Of a stretch of DNA of 64,000 bases, positions 44,534 to 57,041 are shown piece by piece. How positions within the stretch are numbered: position 1 is the stretch's first letter; each line of letters begins with the position of its first letter. The translations under genes were made by a program, and so were the position numbers. Location: the NCBI GenBank assembly GCA_905220665.1, contig CAJNAR010000164.1, positions 434,001-498,000 on the forward strand, in the 5' to 3' direction. Below the pieces are notes generated by a model. That model had not been told where the DNA came from. It worked only from the letters and a program-made list of their open reading frames with translations, and ran no database searches. Source of the stretch: Albugo candida. Lineage: Eukaryota > Oomycota > Peronosporomycetes > Albuginales > Albuginaceae.

Positions 44534-46176
44534 ATGGGTGGGAAGACTCGCGTCGCATACTTCTATCATCGTACGTTCTTGCGCCTCATTTCACGTATCG
44601 TGATTCAGAATTGATCGAGCTTCTTGATTAGCGGATGAAGGACATTTTTATTATGGCCCAGGTCATCCTATGAAGCCTCATCGCATGAAATTAACACATC
44701 ATCTTGTTGTAAATTATGATCTGTATCGAAAAATGGATGTATTTGTACGTTTTTGATTGTCATATTTGAGTGTACGAATAATTTGAAACCCTCCATTCGT
44801 ACTCTTTATGCTTTAAGGAACCGCATTGGGCTTCTCCTGAAGAGATCAAAGCATTCCATAGTCCAGAATACATTGATTTTTTACAGCGCGTCACACCAAC
44901 AAATCAGAAAGAATACGCACAAGAGTTGCAGAAGTGTATGTGTGCGCATACTCTGAGAGATAAAAACACTGACATAGGCGATGTACAGTCAATTGTGGAG
45001 AATTTACAGATTGCCCTATTTTCGACGGAGTCTTCGACTTTTGTCGGATTTACTCTGGAGGCACACTTGACGCTGCTCATCGATTAAACCATGGGCTATG
45101 CGACATTGCAATCAATTGGGCCGGCGGATTACATCATGCAAAGAAGTCGGAGGGATCAGGATTTTGTTATGTCAATGACATAGTACTTGGAATTTTAGAA
45201 TTGCTGCGGTATCATCCGCGAGTGTTGTACATTGATATCGACGTTCATCACGGAGACGGAGTAGAAGAAGCTTTTTATGTAACTGATAGAGTCATGACGG
45301 TCTCCTTTCACAAATATGGCGACTTTTTTCCTGGTACTGGTGATATCAAGGACTTGGGAGCCAAAAACGGAAAGTACTATGCAGTCAATTTTCCATTATT
45401 GAGTGGTATGACGGACGAATCCTACACAAACATATTCAAACCCGTCATTGCGAAAGTTATGGAAACATTTCAGCCTTCAGCAGTGGTCTTACAATGTGGT
45501 GCCGATTCTTTGACCGGTGATCGATTGGGATGCTTTAACGTCACGACCAAAGGTACGTTAAAGCTTAGGGATTCATCGATTCTACTAACGTTCGGTTCAG
45601 GTCATGGGGAATGCGTTGACTTTGTCAAAAGCTATGGTTTGCCGCTTTTAGTTCTAGGAGGAGGCGGGTACACGATCCGTAATGTTGCGCGTGCTTGGGC
45701 ATATGAGACAGCAGTTCTGTTGGGTGAAGAAGTCTCCAATAACATTCCGTACAATGACTATTTTGAGTATTACGCTCCGTCTTTCAAGCTTCATTTGGAT
45801 CCCGATCCTGAGCTCGAGAATGCAAACTCGAAAGAGTACATGGAAGATATAAAGTAAGCATCCGTTCTCCGATGAATGATTTTTGATTGGTTTCAAATCC
45901 TGCAGAATCAGAATTTTTGAGAATTTGAGAGCGCTGGATGGTGCGCCTAGTGTACAAATGGCACAAGCACCTCCATCCATACTCACACGAGAAGAAGACG
46001 AAGATGCAGTAGATCCAGATACCCGAGCACCCGAACATGATAATCGTCGACAACCTGAAGCAGAGTTTTATACGAATGAAAATGATCAGGATCAATGTGA
46101 GCCTTCCAACACAGAAAAAGATAGTATTCAGATGGACGCAGATCGAACATCTGCGACATCAATGGAAGTCGATTAG
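44534..46176 (+). CDS. HDAC3: Class I histone deacetylase, HDAC3 type
   Basis: Zn-dependent lysine deacetylase acting on histone tails. Exons 44534-44570, 44632-44744, 44818-44935, 44989-45552, 45601-45853 and 45906-46176, about 451 residues. The 37-bp first exon ([12 protein letters not shown]) joins [19 protein letters not shown]. Catalytic elements are complete: [14 protein letters not shown] (the two His), [18 protein letters not shown] (zinc ligands), [18 protein letters not shown] and [20 protein letters not shown] (second ligand group and Tyr loop partner). HDAC3 rather than HDAC1 is favoured by [34 protein letters not shown] and the tail [15 protein letters not shown]. The remaining 65 residues are acidic. 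Intron 45553-45600 is 48 nt and reads through in frame, but removing it gives the conserved [11 protein letters not shown]. Confidence 0.96.
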
Positions 46177-46245
46177 TCGGAGAAGGAGGTGCAACCAATG
46201 CATCTGGTGATAGTGGCGACGTGAAGATCCCGCATTTATATAGTG

Positions 46246-47111
46246 TCAATTCGGGTTACTAAGTTGCTGAAGTCTTCGTTTCCGCTCTCGGTCCGCTTTC
46301 TCGATCTCAAACTGTCGCTGGTCAAGCCGTAGCAGGAAATTCTGCTTTTCCAGATATCCGTCTTTGATCGAATGACTAAGCTCGTCTGTAAGCTTGTGCT
46401 CTTCTTTGTACTGGTCCCAATCCAAAGATGTTTTTTCCATGGTAGAAAGCTTCTTGGTACCGTTCAAATTTGCAAGCACACGATCCAAAGCCGTCATCGA
46501 ATTGTTTTCATTCGCTTTAACCCGCTTTGATATCCTGAAAGAACAAAATACGTATTAGAGACACTGATGTGACGTTGTTGATACGAAATAATACTTGTAT
46601 TCGACGCCAGCAAACTCAACGACCTGCTCTATTCGAGTCTCCTGATCAGCATTTTGCATCTCGTGCCGTCGCTTCCTTCTATCCAATCCCAAAACAGGCA
46701 TTGTAAACTCCTGCAGCTTGTTTTTGTTCAACTTTTTTTTCGACGGCTGAAGTATCGACTGCATCAACTATGACAGCAACACGTTTAAAGCGCAATTAAT
46801 CGACTAAAACAGAGTTGAGCATATGTCGCAAGTATTTGCCTTGTTCGCCTTTGTAGCGGCTTTTTCTGAAACGGCTGAATCCTTCTGCAGTTCATCCCAC
46901 ATTTGGGATGTTTTCACATCGCTTTGCACAGATGCATGTAATTCCTTCTCTGATTCTTCCCCACCACTGCTATCGCTTTCATTTCTGTTCGGATCCACTA
47001 CACAACATATAATGTGAGTCTCTCAAGCATAATGGCGATGTCTAAAAGCCTCAATATTGCCCTACATTCAGGAACATAATCTTCATCTTCTTCTTCGGAC
47101 GCCGAATTCAT
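46246..47111 (-). CDS. CFDP1: Craniofacial development protein 1 / Swc5 (BCNT-C domain)
   Basis: Component of the SWR1/SRCAP chromatin remodeller that installs H2A.Z. Exons 47066-47111, 46840-46997, 46595-46767 and 46246-46534, about 221 residues. The N-terminus is acidic, starting MNSASEEEDEDYVPE, the family's usual opening, and continues Ser/Glu-rich. The C-terminal BCNT domain is clear: LSTMEKTSLDWDQYKEE, DGYLEKQNFLLRLDQRQFEIEK, with FAGVEYK before it. The intron between residues NK and LMQSILQPSKK needs a GC-AG donor or a poorer GT donor. Sits convergent to HDAC3, 69 bp between stops; another chromatin gene, though the pairing may be chance. Confidence 0.88.
46768..46839 (-). other. Probable GC-AG intron in the CFDP1 gene
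   Basis: Minus-strand donor GCAAAT after AACAAG and acceptor CATAG before TTGATGCAG join the flanking frames in phase zero with a 72-nt intron. No GT lies closer; the nearest in-phase GT donor (at 46872) would make a 105-nt intron, longer than any other here. Confidence 0.45.
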
Positions 47112-47175
47112 AAGTTTCCTTAATAGTGTACATTACACGAACCCAGTCTATTCGCGACTTGATCTGGACACAAGT

Positions 47176-47764
47176 TCAAGCATCTCGAAGCGCAGCAAAT
47201 GGATCATCGTCTTCTGCTTCCTTTGACGCAGTTTGAGAAGGTATTTCACACAGAGACTGAATCTCATTGATACTGTCTGCTCTTGCCACAAAATCACGTA
47301 AATCGTTTCCCGCAAAAGGGTCGACAATGTCTCGTTCTTGCGCTTGTAACCCACTGATTGTCGTATTTCCTTCCGCGCCAATTGGAGCCAAAAAATGCTC
47401 TTCTTGGAACGGTAAATCGATATCAAGAAGATCAATTTGGCTTGAGCGATTGTTGACGTCACTAAAGAGCTCGCTTTCTTCCCCATTCAAAAAGTCTAAT
47501 CCTTCCATATTGTACTCTTCCGTCTGCATGGAATCCACATGCTCTGCGTCCGACGCAATGCATCGAGCTCGAGTGCGCGTCACCATACCCGCGTTCTTAG
47601 ACTTGAGCTCTAATACAAAAAGATGAATATCACCTTTGACTTCCTCGAGCACTTGAAGCACACGATGTCGTGCGACTGCCATTACTCCTACAACGACGTC
47701 AATGAGAGTGATACAATGACATTCCTATCGACGTACTGGAAAAAGATCCATAATTTGCATTCAT
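47176..47764 (-). CDS. Small acidic protein with DPF and clathrin-box motifs
   Basis: Exons 47737-47764 (probable) and 47176-47687, about 179 residues; the second exon alone has an ATG at 47682. No domain family recognised. The first 60 residues may form an alpha/beta segment (HRVLQVLEEVKGDIHLFVLE). The rest is acidic and disordered with short motifs used by endocytic adaptors: LLDIDLPF (fits the clathrin-box pattern L-hydrophobic-x-hydrophobic-acidic), IVDPFAG and DDDPFAAL (DPF, AP-2 ear ligand). This suggests an accessory protein of clathrin coats, which is inference from motifs alone. Same strand as, and 50 bp from, the end of the BEACH gene. Confidence 0.6.
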
Positions 47765-47814
47765 TTCTTTCCAAAGATAATCAAACAGCAAAAACACTGC
47801 GTAGATCCAACAGC

Positions 47815-50800
47815 TCAGCGAGAAATATCGACAAATGGACGTGTGGTACCTTCACAAAATATCATATAAAATGCATCCATTTCAGTGAAAAATGGCCAGT
47901 TGACACTTCGTTCACGACTCAATTCGCCATCCGAATTCCAGAAAAATCGAGCGACCAAACATGTGAGATTGATCCCTACAGGACCCCAAGGATACGTGTG
48001 CTCGTGGGAGCCTGGAATCTGATGGGCAATCATGCTGGTTGCCTGCAGAGAAACGTCAATGGAATGATCAATAGGTTGGAGTCGTACCTGATGCTGATAG
48101 TGAGTGACGAAATAGAGCAAGCAATACAAGCTCAGCATGCCGCCAGCCCGAAAATCCGTGGTGGGATCAGGACGCTGGAAGCCCAGTCGACTCCAACTTT
48201 GTCCAATTCGTTCAAACTTTTCTTCAGGCGGTACGGACATGTCGATCAATACGTTTGTCGCTCTTTTCAAATGGTTTGCTTTCTTGTCGAGATGCATGGA
48301 AGCGTCATAGATGGCGAGCCAGAACTCGCGTAAGAGCTTCTCGTACGCTTGGTCGCCGCTGATACACGGCTGCTTCAATTTGATGAAGCAGTATTGCATG
48401 CTGCAAAGTATCTCGTTTTCTGGCATATGAAGCTTCCCCGATCGGATCCACAGCTGCCCTTGGTTTCTTCCTTTCCCGGAGCGAACTTGACGTGTAAGAG
48501 CAGTCTGAATCGGCTTCTTCGCTCGGGCTAATGCTTCAGCCACTTGCTCACGAGCTTTTTTGTTCATATCGTTGATACTCTTACATCCATCCGCGATACC
48601 AAAGTGGAAAGCATACGCAATCATAGTGCCATCTTGGAACCCACAAACAACACAGCGCTCGTCATTGGAAAGACACATACTCGTGAGCTTTGATTCGCGT
48701 TTGCAGTCGATCCGTCTGGCTACCCTGGAAGGCGTCCGAGCATCACGCATCTCAATGGCCGTATCTCCGTCGGCTGTGGCTGTGATAAAGTACTCTCCGG
48801 AACGAGTGAAACACATGCCGCATTCCAGCAGAACCGAAGCACTTCCATCCGCTTTTTTGATGCGATCATGGCTGATGATCGTGCCATTCATCGACACAAG
48901 GAATAATTCCGAATGTGGGAGTTCTTCGTTCCTTCCAAATACGTCGGAATGCGACGATTGTGTGGCCAAATGAATCATCGTATCACCATTTGATGAGATA
49001 ATAAGCTGTCTCACTTGACCGAGAAAATCAGTGTTTCCAGGCACAGAAATAAGCTCGAGACGATGTAATGGGACTTCAGAACGCAATGAATGGATCAGCA
49101 CTGTTGTCGCAGAAGAACTTGCAACGATATCGAGATCCACATTCAGCGCAACCGCAGATACTGGAGATGTATGTCCACATAAAAGCACCCAAGGCAACCC
49201 ACCAACCGGATACTCCTTCTTGGTGAACAAACGTCGAGGTCGTGTAGCAGCCAATTTTGATAGAGCCCACACCGAAACCGTGCAATCCTCACTTCCAAAT
49301 GCCAATGCCAAATCCCCAGTGAAGTCGTCCTCACTACGCGACATACAAAGTATTCGCTTCTTATGGAACGCAATCCGTTGTAATAACTCTCCATCCGCCG
49401 ACCAATGAATCCTCCAGCTGCCGTCCCAATACCCGCAACTAATCATTTGCTCGTAAAACACCATACCGCCACGAACAGAGCATCCTTCCGGAAGCTTCCA
49501 CCATTGATCAATATCCACAAACGAGAATGGACATGATCGAGTTTGATCCGGAAGATTGTCGACATAACGTCGTGCCAGGACAAGTCCCGTATCATCACAC
49601 GTGTACATGACAGTGCTGTGCTCGCTGCTTGTGCTACTATGAGCTCCCATACCAGTTCCACTGCCAAGATTTGGGCTCGAATGACTCACAACACTTGTGA
49701 TAAGACCATTCAGTATGATCGCACTGGAGAACCAAATGTTGGAAATCATGCTCGTGTGTTTGGACTGTAAGTCACAACGACGGATTTGCAGCCTGGAAGA
49801 CAGTGACGCCATCGCATGCGACGCTGGATATCGGGATTCAAGAGCCTCATCCTGTGTCATTCGTCGAGGATGAGGCTTTTTGAATAATTGGAAAGGAAGC
49901 ACGCCACGTTTCCATACTTTAGCGCGTGAAGGTGTATCAAGAGCCTCAACATCCAATCGATCGGGAGAGCATCCAATGTGGTATACATTGCACGAACTGA
50001 CAGCCGCAGGACCTGCTTGCTTATATCCGAAAATGAGATCGATCCAAGGATGCAAATTCGAAGAAACATGATCGCTTTCTAGCGCGGCTCGATGCTGATG
50101 GATAAAGTCGTACGCCGAGGATGCCCACAATGGCAATTGGACGTCGGGAAGAGTTCCAAAGCGCTCACATAACAATCGATTTCGACCACTTGTGAGAAAA
50201 TCCGGCAGTGTGAAGAATTCAGGCGTCAGCTCAAAGCAGCAGTCTTCGGAACAAGTGGAAAGGTGAAAAGCTTCAGAAATCGAATTGAACGACTGTGTGG
50301 TCTTCTCCATGGATCGATTTCTTGCCACGCGTGTCAATGGCATCAATCGAATCAAAAAGTAGAGAATGGATCGAGTGTGTGAATACGATCTGGAAAAATG
50401 ATACGGCGGTGTCCTTCGCTGTGTTCCTGCTTTGGCGAATGCTGTCGATTGGCGATCGTAGAGACTTTGTATTTGCTGGATTCTCGCATGAGATTGAGCT
50501 CCAATTGGTTTTGCTAAATCTCTGAAGCTGTTTGGATCCTCTAAATCCAACGTTGTCGACTGATACTCTTTGAGAATCCACGGGAGAATTGGATACTGAG
50601 CAATATCGTTGTACGATCGACCAGCGGCGATATTGAGAAGCATCAAATACTCAAAGTTACTGATCTCACGTCTTCGCCACATATCGGTCCATTTCATCTT
50701 TGCAAACATTCGATCCGCAGGTAAGAAAGCCTTGCTTGTTTTCACGAGACAAGGCGGCTTCCGTTCTCGCACGATCGCATAGATCAGATCAACGTCGTCG

Positions 50801-53800
50801 TCACGATGCAGGCCGAAAAAACAAGAATTTCCATCGACAAAGTAGAATTCCAATCCGTTCATTCCATCGAGTAGAAATCGTCGACGATACATTGAGCGGA
50901 TGACGCGAATTCCCCAAACTCTTCGTTTGAGTTGCAGCGCGTGCGTGTCTGAATGCTGGAGGATGACGAATGGATTCGCTTTATTCGCAAGCTGTTGAAG
51001 TGATGTGACATGAATTCCTTCAAAGACCAGTGTGGATTGACCCAATCGTAAGATTCCTTCGATCAGTAGACCGCAAGGGAGAACCAGATATGCTTGAGTT
51101 CGAAAAACGCCAGAGAGATTCTTCCAATGCTCATTACGCGGATGTTTGTTTCCTCGACGTGATTTACCGGAGCTACCGGTGCTCGATCGATTCGTTGGCA
51201 TTTTCAACGTCAGTGTGTCGTGCTCTGGCTCAGGACTCTTTGCTGGAGTCGTACCGGTCACAATATCGTCCGACATGGAGACAGATCGAGCACGAGATTG
51301 TCGCGTAACACCTCTCACTTGGTCGATATCTGTTGTGGAATGCATTGATCGACGATTCTCGACTGGTTCTTCTTCGTGATTCTGTCTTTTCGAGTTGCGT
51401 GAAGAGGTAAATCGTCTGACTCCACTTGAAAATCGAGTGGAAAGCGTCGTAATTTTCGATCGCGTATTCCTTCCATCGCGTTTCGTGGATGTCGCTTTTG
51501 TTTCGCAAACTTCAGACGTTAAGAAACTCACATGTTGCTCCGAGCTTTTGGGTGCCAACGCGTCGTTCCCAGCAGCATCTATATCCAAAATCACTTCGTT
51601 TCCACCCTCGTCGTTGGCTTCCTCATGAATTCCCGTGTCCTTCATACCAATGAGATCTTCATCGACGTCTTCGATCATGACTTGCACAGAAACATCGCTG
51701 GGCTTCATATTCTCTGTGATCGTCGATGTGTACCGGCAGCTTTCATCAGTGTCAGGAACAAGTCTTCCTCGAATCCAGTTGCTCGACGTATACGTATCCA
51801 CCCGCCAAGACTCTTTGATCGTAATAGAGTTTTTCTCATCTTCCATAGAGCCCCACATATGCGCAATTCCCCATTTCAATTCCACAACAAGTCTCGTCCA
51901 GTCTTGAATGTCCAAAGCACGGACTCGTTGGAGCCACAAAGGTGGTGTATTCTTTCCAAATCTGTGCTCCATTTTCGCTTCCAACGACGCATGTACCATT
52001 CGCTCGATTTCAGTCGCAGCATTTCGCATCTCATTTTGTTGGTAGCGTACAATCGCATTCGCTTGTACCATGCGATTTTGCTGAGAATACGACAGTTGCT
52101 CGTGGTAAAAGTCATCTCGACGCTGAACTTCGATACCATTTTGCACGAAATCATGTTTCTCCATCAGAATCTCAAGCTCTTGAAACGATTGGAAAGGAGG
52201 TGCCACCAGAGATTCGATAATTGTGCTTAAATGTGTGACTTCTTCGACCCAATGACTTGCCTGCGCTCGCTCCACTACTTTGACGAGTTCAGGTACGACC
52301 CACAACACCAAAGCCGTCTCATTTCCCGGTGACGCCTTTACCAATTTGCTCTGACTGATGAGACCCGATGACACATCGTCCGTGAACGCGGACTTGCCAA
52401 ATCGATTGGAAGGAGTAAAAGACGATTCAAAATGCGCTCCTTCTTTGCCAAATCCCAATGAATGAATGAAATACTCCAATTTTCGTATTTGTTTCATAAA
52501 ATTCATTGCCGATAAAGAATTGGCATTTGAGAATACCAAAGCTTTTTGTGTCGCAAGTGTGAGTGCTGTATCCTCTTCTTCGGAATTGCTTTCGTCTTCT
52601 GCCGAATGAGACACTAATGTTCTGGGCTCCAGGAACAGCAGATAAAAGCTTCGTAACAGAAGCTGTAAAATCTGACGCATGGGTCCGCCGGGATGCGGGC
52701 GGAGATAACATAGTTTCCCACACGAAGAGCCGATACTTCCCCGTGACGAGAATGAAGAATGTCCCGAAGGCGATATTGGACCCGACTCAGAGGTCGATCG
52801 ATACTCTCCAGTTCGACGTGTACTCGAAGTCGCTGTTCCGCCAAACGCTGCGTCTCTTTCTGCATGTAGAAGAGGCGTCAGATGCTGCCAGATACTCAGA
52901 ATCGCATCCAATAACTCGCTTTCTTGATCCAATACCCGCTCACATTTCCAATACACGGAATCATCTGAATGATCGTTCTCTTCCTTTTGGGGATGGAGAG
53001 ATGGTTTCTCCCCACACACAAGCACCAGAGACGATCTTTGTTCCAGCGAACGACTCGGATCAATCGCACCCAAAGTGTCTGGATCGTAATGCAAAACCAC
53101 AGCTGCACAAATCGTAGCGATATTCTCGGCATTCCGAATAAGAATGGAATCTCGCGATAACATATCCAAATTCGTTCGTAAACTGATCTCGTTGCTCAAA
53201 GCTTTGTCCAGCTTGAGCAGTGTCATTTTCAACAGCGTCATCACCACACGTTCATGCTCTTCTCGATACTGAGTCGGAGATATTACACAAGCTACAATGG
53301 ACAACGGATCCTGCAAAAGCGTCCATGCGATATCGTTTCGTTTCGCTTCGTAATGCACAAAAGACGATAATAACGCGATGCATGTGCGAGTGATAAAATC
53401 GATACATTCCTTCGACGCCATAGTAGCGAGTAATTGCACCAAAATGAACTTCATTTCTTTGGAGATCGCTTTATCGGGCAGAATTTTGCCTCCATCTTCC
53501 TCGGAATTCGTGAGTAACGACCACAAAAACGTCATGTCTTCCATCTCCACTACGCCGTATAAAGCACTGATCCGAGTTTCTTCATCGAGCTCTTGATTCA
53601 GTACCATTTCACGTAAACGACTTAACGGCGCGTCGGGAATGCCTGAGAATCCATCCGTCCATTTACACGAAGAGGATGTGCATGCGTCCAATTCCCCACG
53701 AAGATTTAAGAAAGCCTCTAGGATCGGTACACTGGTCATCACGACGCTGACTTCACTTGACAGTGTTGTTTTTGATGGATCACTGGCCCCACCGCTCTTT

Positions 53801-56800
53801 TGACGCTGATGGAACAAGATGAGCTGACGATTGCTTGCACTTTCGGTCGTGTCTGAGCCGAACAAAACCTGAAAATGACGAACTGATACGAGCCGTAGGG
53901 CGATCGGTGCTGTCCGTAATGACGCAAGGAATGGGAAAATCAGATTGGAATGCCAAATGGTTGCCTTCTCGAGCGCTTCGTCGTCGAGGAATGACTCATA
54001 TTCCGAGTAATTTTGAGAGAATGGAGCGTCCAGGAGAAATAAAAGTATCTCCGTGTACACAGTCATATCCATCGGAGATTCAGAGTGCAGTAAAGCATTC
54101 ACAATCAAATACGACTCGGTGACGGAAAGATGGACCCTATCGATAGACTGAAGGGCGCTCACGACTGAAGCCTCGACGATATCACTGACGACTGGATGAC
54201 ACGATATGTGCTCCAGGGATCGGAGTAGACGCAACGTCATAACTTGAACAGAGATGTGCTTGGAAGCCAACAGAGGAAGCCAAAGTCGAAGACCCCCAAG
54301 TCGATTCAGCGTCTCATACATTTCCTGGCGTGTGCTGGACTCATGAAGAAAATGAAGCAGGACTTTGAACAAATCGGGAAGTTCGCTTGATGGAACAACA
54401 TCAACAACAGCGCCTGCTTCCATTTCGGCCTCGGAGGCTCGCTGAGAAGGTTGTCCGTCCGCACCCGCGTCGAACGATCCATTCCAAGTAGTTGACGAAT
54501 GTGTCACGCCAATTGAATTTGTAGCTTTCCCAACCATGCAATACACCAAGACTCGAGTGTTTTCATACGAAAGTAGCGCTTGTGGGGAATGAGCCTTGGG
54601 GTTGCTCGCAAGCCCAAGCAAAAGTTTGGAAGCAGAGGTACTAATCTCAGTGTTCGATTGACACAAAAGAATTCGAATTATTCCAAGTATCCGGCCTCGA
54701 AAATGCTGAATCTCGGAGGGTGTAAAGTATCGATTGCGAGGCACTGAGAGGTTGTCTACGGGCGAATCCTTCCAATATATCCAGGATAAGGAATGTACAA
54801 AGTGACGGATCGATAAGGAAATCGTAAGTCGGCTTTCATCGTTTCGTATCGCTGTCTCCAATTTATCAAAAATTGTGCATTGTAATGGGAACGGCGCGTT
54901 GACCCAAATGCGGAAATTGTACAGCAAATGTTTGGCAATTTCAGTCGATAACGAACGATCTGACAAAACAGCTGATCTCATGCGTTCCAATGCGATATAA
55001 ATGTCCAGTGTGAGGTGAGAAGGAGGTAGGGAACGAAGCAAAAGCGCCATATTACGAACTCCAGAGTGTCTTCGAAATGTGAATTTGTTGACAGGAGAGT
55101 GACGTAACAACTCAGCTATCAAAATGATGGCTTTCGGAACGCATTTTGGCGGAAAAGGTCGGATATGCAACCCTGCCAAATGCTTTAAAAAGTCGATTTC
55201 TTCCTGGAATTGTGTTTGTAAAGAGTTCTCATTCGCAATGTCTTTACTTTGAGCGTCCAATACACTCCAATTGGCAGGTGAGAATAAAAAAGGGAGGCAG
55301 ATCGTTGGGCCTGCAAGCTGAGCGATAGCTTGTTTCAAGTGTGTGGTATGACGCAAACGAACTCCAACGCCAGCGGCTTGCGCATGCATTCCATGTCCAC
55401 TCGAATCAAAGCAGAGGCCCTTTAGACGATCGCAATTTCGAGCGTCATATGCGAATAGAAGCCCTTCAATCGATGTTGTGCCACTTGTCGAAGCTGTTGA
55501 TGCTACTCCCAAGGAAGCCAGTGTCCCAAAGGACCCAACACTCGGCGTATTTGCGCTCGAATTCGAGCTCGTGGACGACGAAATGTACGAATTGAATTGT
55601 AAAATGAGAGCATCAAATTCTTCGGCGCTATGAATATTCTCAATCACACTTGTCGAAAGCGTTTGCCCAAGTAATGCAACCGGACCTAGAAGCACACGCA
55701 GCGACATCGCGCCTGTGATCGAATCGGAGCGAGATGATGCACAGGAAGCTGTCAGGTATTCGCGATGTCGGTGCCGCATACCGATAAATGCATTCACAAT
55801 TGGATTCATTAGCGATACATTTGGGTACGAAAACTTGCTGGAATGAGACAGCTTTTGGTCGGCGTATACATCCACCTTTGATCCGCGAATTTGACGATGA
55901 GTGTGTACGATAGAGATCAGTTGCCATCGTCCGACCACCACGAGATCCTTAACCTCAACTAATGCATCATTCTTCTTTTTGTCGAAACAAGTGAGAAGCA
56001 GTGATGCACGATGGAAAGAGCCCATGACGCCAACGCCTGTGGAACCACAAAATTGGAAGAAAGGAGCTCGAATTTCCGGTAAAACTTCAAATTTAACCCA
56101 TGCACAAAAGGTGTATCCTTGTGCAGGGAAGACTTCCCATTTCGGAATGATCAAGCCTGAGGCTTCTTCACTAAGATCGAAATAAGATGACGGGCCGATA
56201 GAATCGCGAGCAATCATTTCCAATGTGGAAAAGTAGACTCCAATTGCCGTCTCATTCCACGTCGCGTTTTCTTCAGACTGCGTGCAATATATCGACCTGA
56301 ACATTTGTCGGACGTCTTCAATTCGGACGGAATGACGACTCAGATACACCAAAAGCCTTAACAGCTTTTCAGTGACGGCGAGTGAAGGCTGCTTTGTCGA
56401 TTGTGCTGCTTGATTTTCCTGTGAGTGGTCATCAGAGACGATAAATGCTCGATTTGTGTCGAGATATGATAAGATTTGGCTGGGAACGCCATATGTGATG
56501 CAAAGTTCAATATTGAAGCAATTATTTTTGACCAATTCAATTGCTTTTGTGAGAATCGCAACTGCAGTTGAATCCGAGACAGTTGCAATTGATTCGGAAA
56601 TTAAATTATGCAGTGCGGATGGTTTATCGATCCGAAGTTGCGACGCATTTTCCGACGCGGAAATTGGATGGTTTACTACACAATAAACAGCAAAGGTGAT
56701 TGAGAGGTAAATGGCTTCAACAAAGAAAGCGAAACGAACAGATCTTCGAGAAAAAAGCGGTGACTGCCGAGTTTGTATCTGAATCTGATTCTGCTGATGC

Positions 56801-56818
56801 ATTTCCAGAGGTCTCCAT
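47815..56818 (-). CDS. Giant BEACH-WD40 protein with C-terminal ELMO domain
   Basis: Membrane-traffic scaffold of the BEACH family, about 2979 residues. Exons 56740-56818 and 47815-56675; the 64-nt intron removes a pseudo-hydrophobic stretch and yields the start METSGNASAESDSD. Order of domains: concanavalin-like lectin domain (about 210-320; GYTFCAWVKFEVL), long helical DUF4704-like armadillo region (about 450-1000), low-complexity linkers, PH-BEACH domain (about 1890-2010; AYLVLPCGLLIEGILRL), BEACH (about 2020-2260; WRRREISNFEYLMLLNIAAG, YPILPWIL, PYHFSRSYSHTRSILYFLIR, TPEFFTLPDFL, WIDLIFGYKQ) and WD40-like repeats (about 2340-2730). The last 200 residues are an ELMO domain (LLREFWLAIYDAS, LGFQRPDPTTDFRAGGMLSL, YPWGPVGINLTCLVARFFW). 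The frame is unbroken from BEACH into ELMO. Confidence 0.92.
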
Positions 56819-57041
56819 CAATTCGAAGGCACGGACTACAAATGAGATGAAAATGGATCGAGACGTTATCAGCAGATACAGAAATCGTTGCACTCGAATT
56901 TGCGGCCAAAGTGATGAGCGCTGGATAAAATCCTCTTTGTATTTATACAGCTAATCAAGATGTCTCCCACAATATTATAAACGGAGCGCGATTATTATCT
57001 CTAACAGGATCCGACTCGATCAGTAACGGAAAAGCTACCAA

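Noticed and set aside
49031..53160. Many plus-strand frames of 60-230 codons opposite the BEACH gene
   Set aside because: They mirror the minus-strand coding frame and show Ser/Arg/Leu-rich antisense composition without domain signatures.
56675..56802. BEACH gene starting at 56802 with a hydrophobic N-terminal signal-like segment
   Set aside because: The hydrophobic run is the translation of a 64-nt intron (GTTCGT...TGTGTAG, 56676-56739). Removing it joins exon 56740-56818 in phase and gives a polar start typical of cytosolic BEACH proteins.
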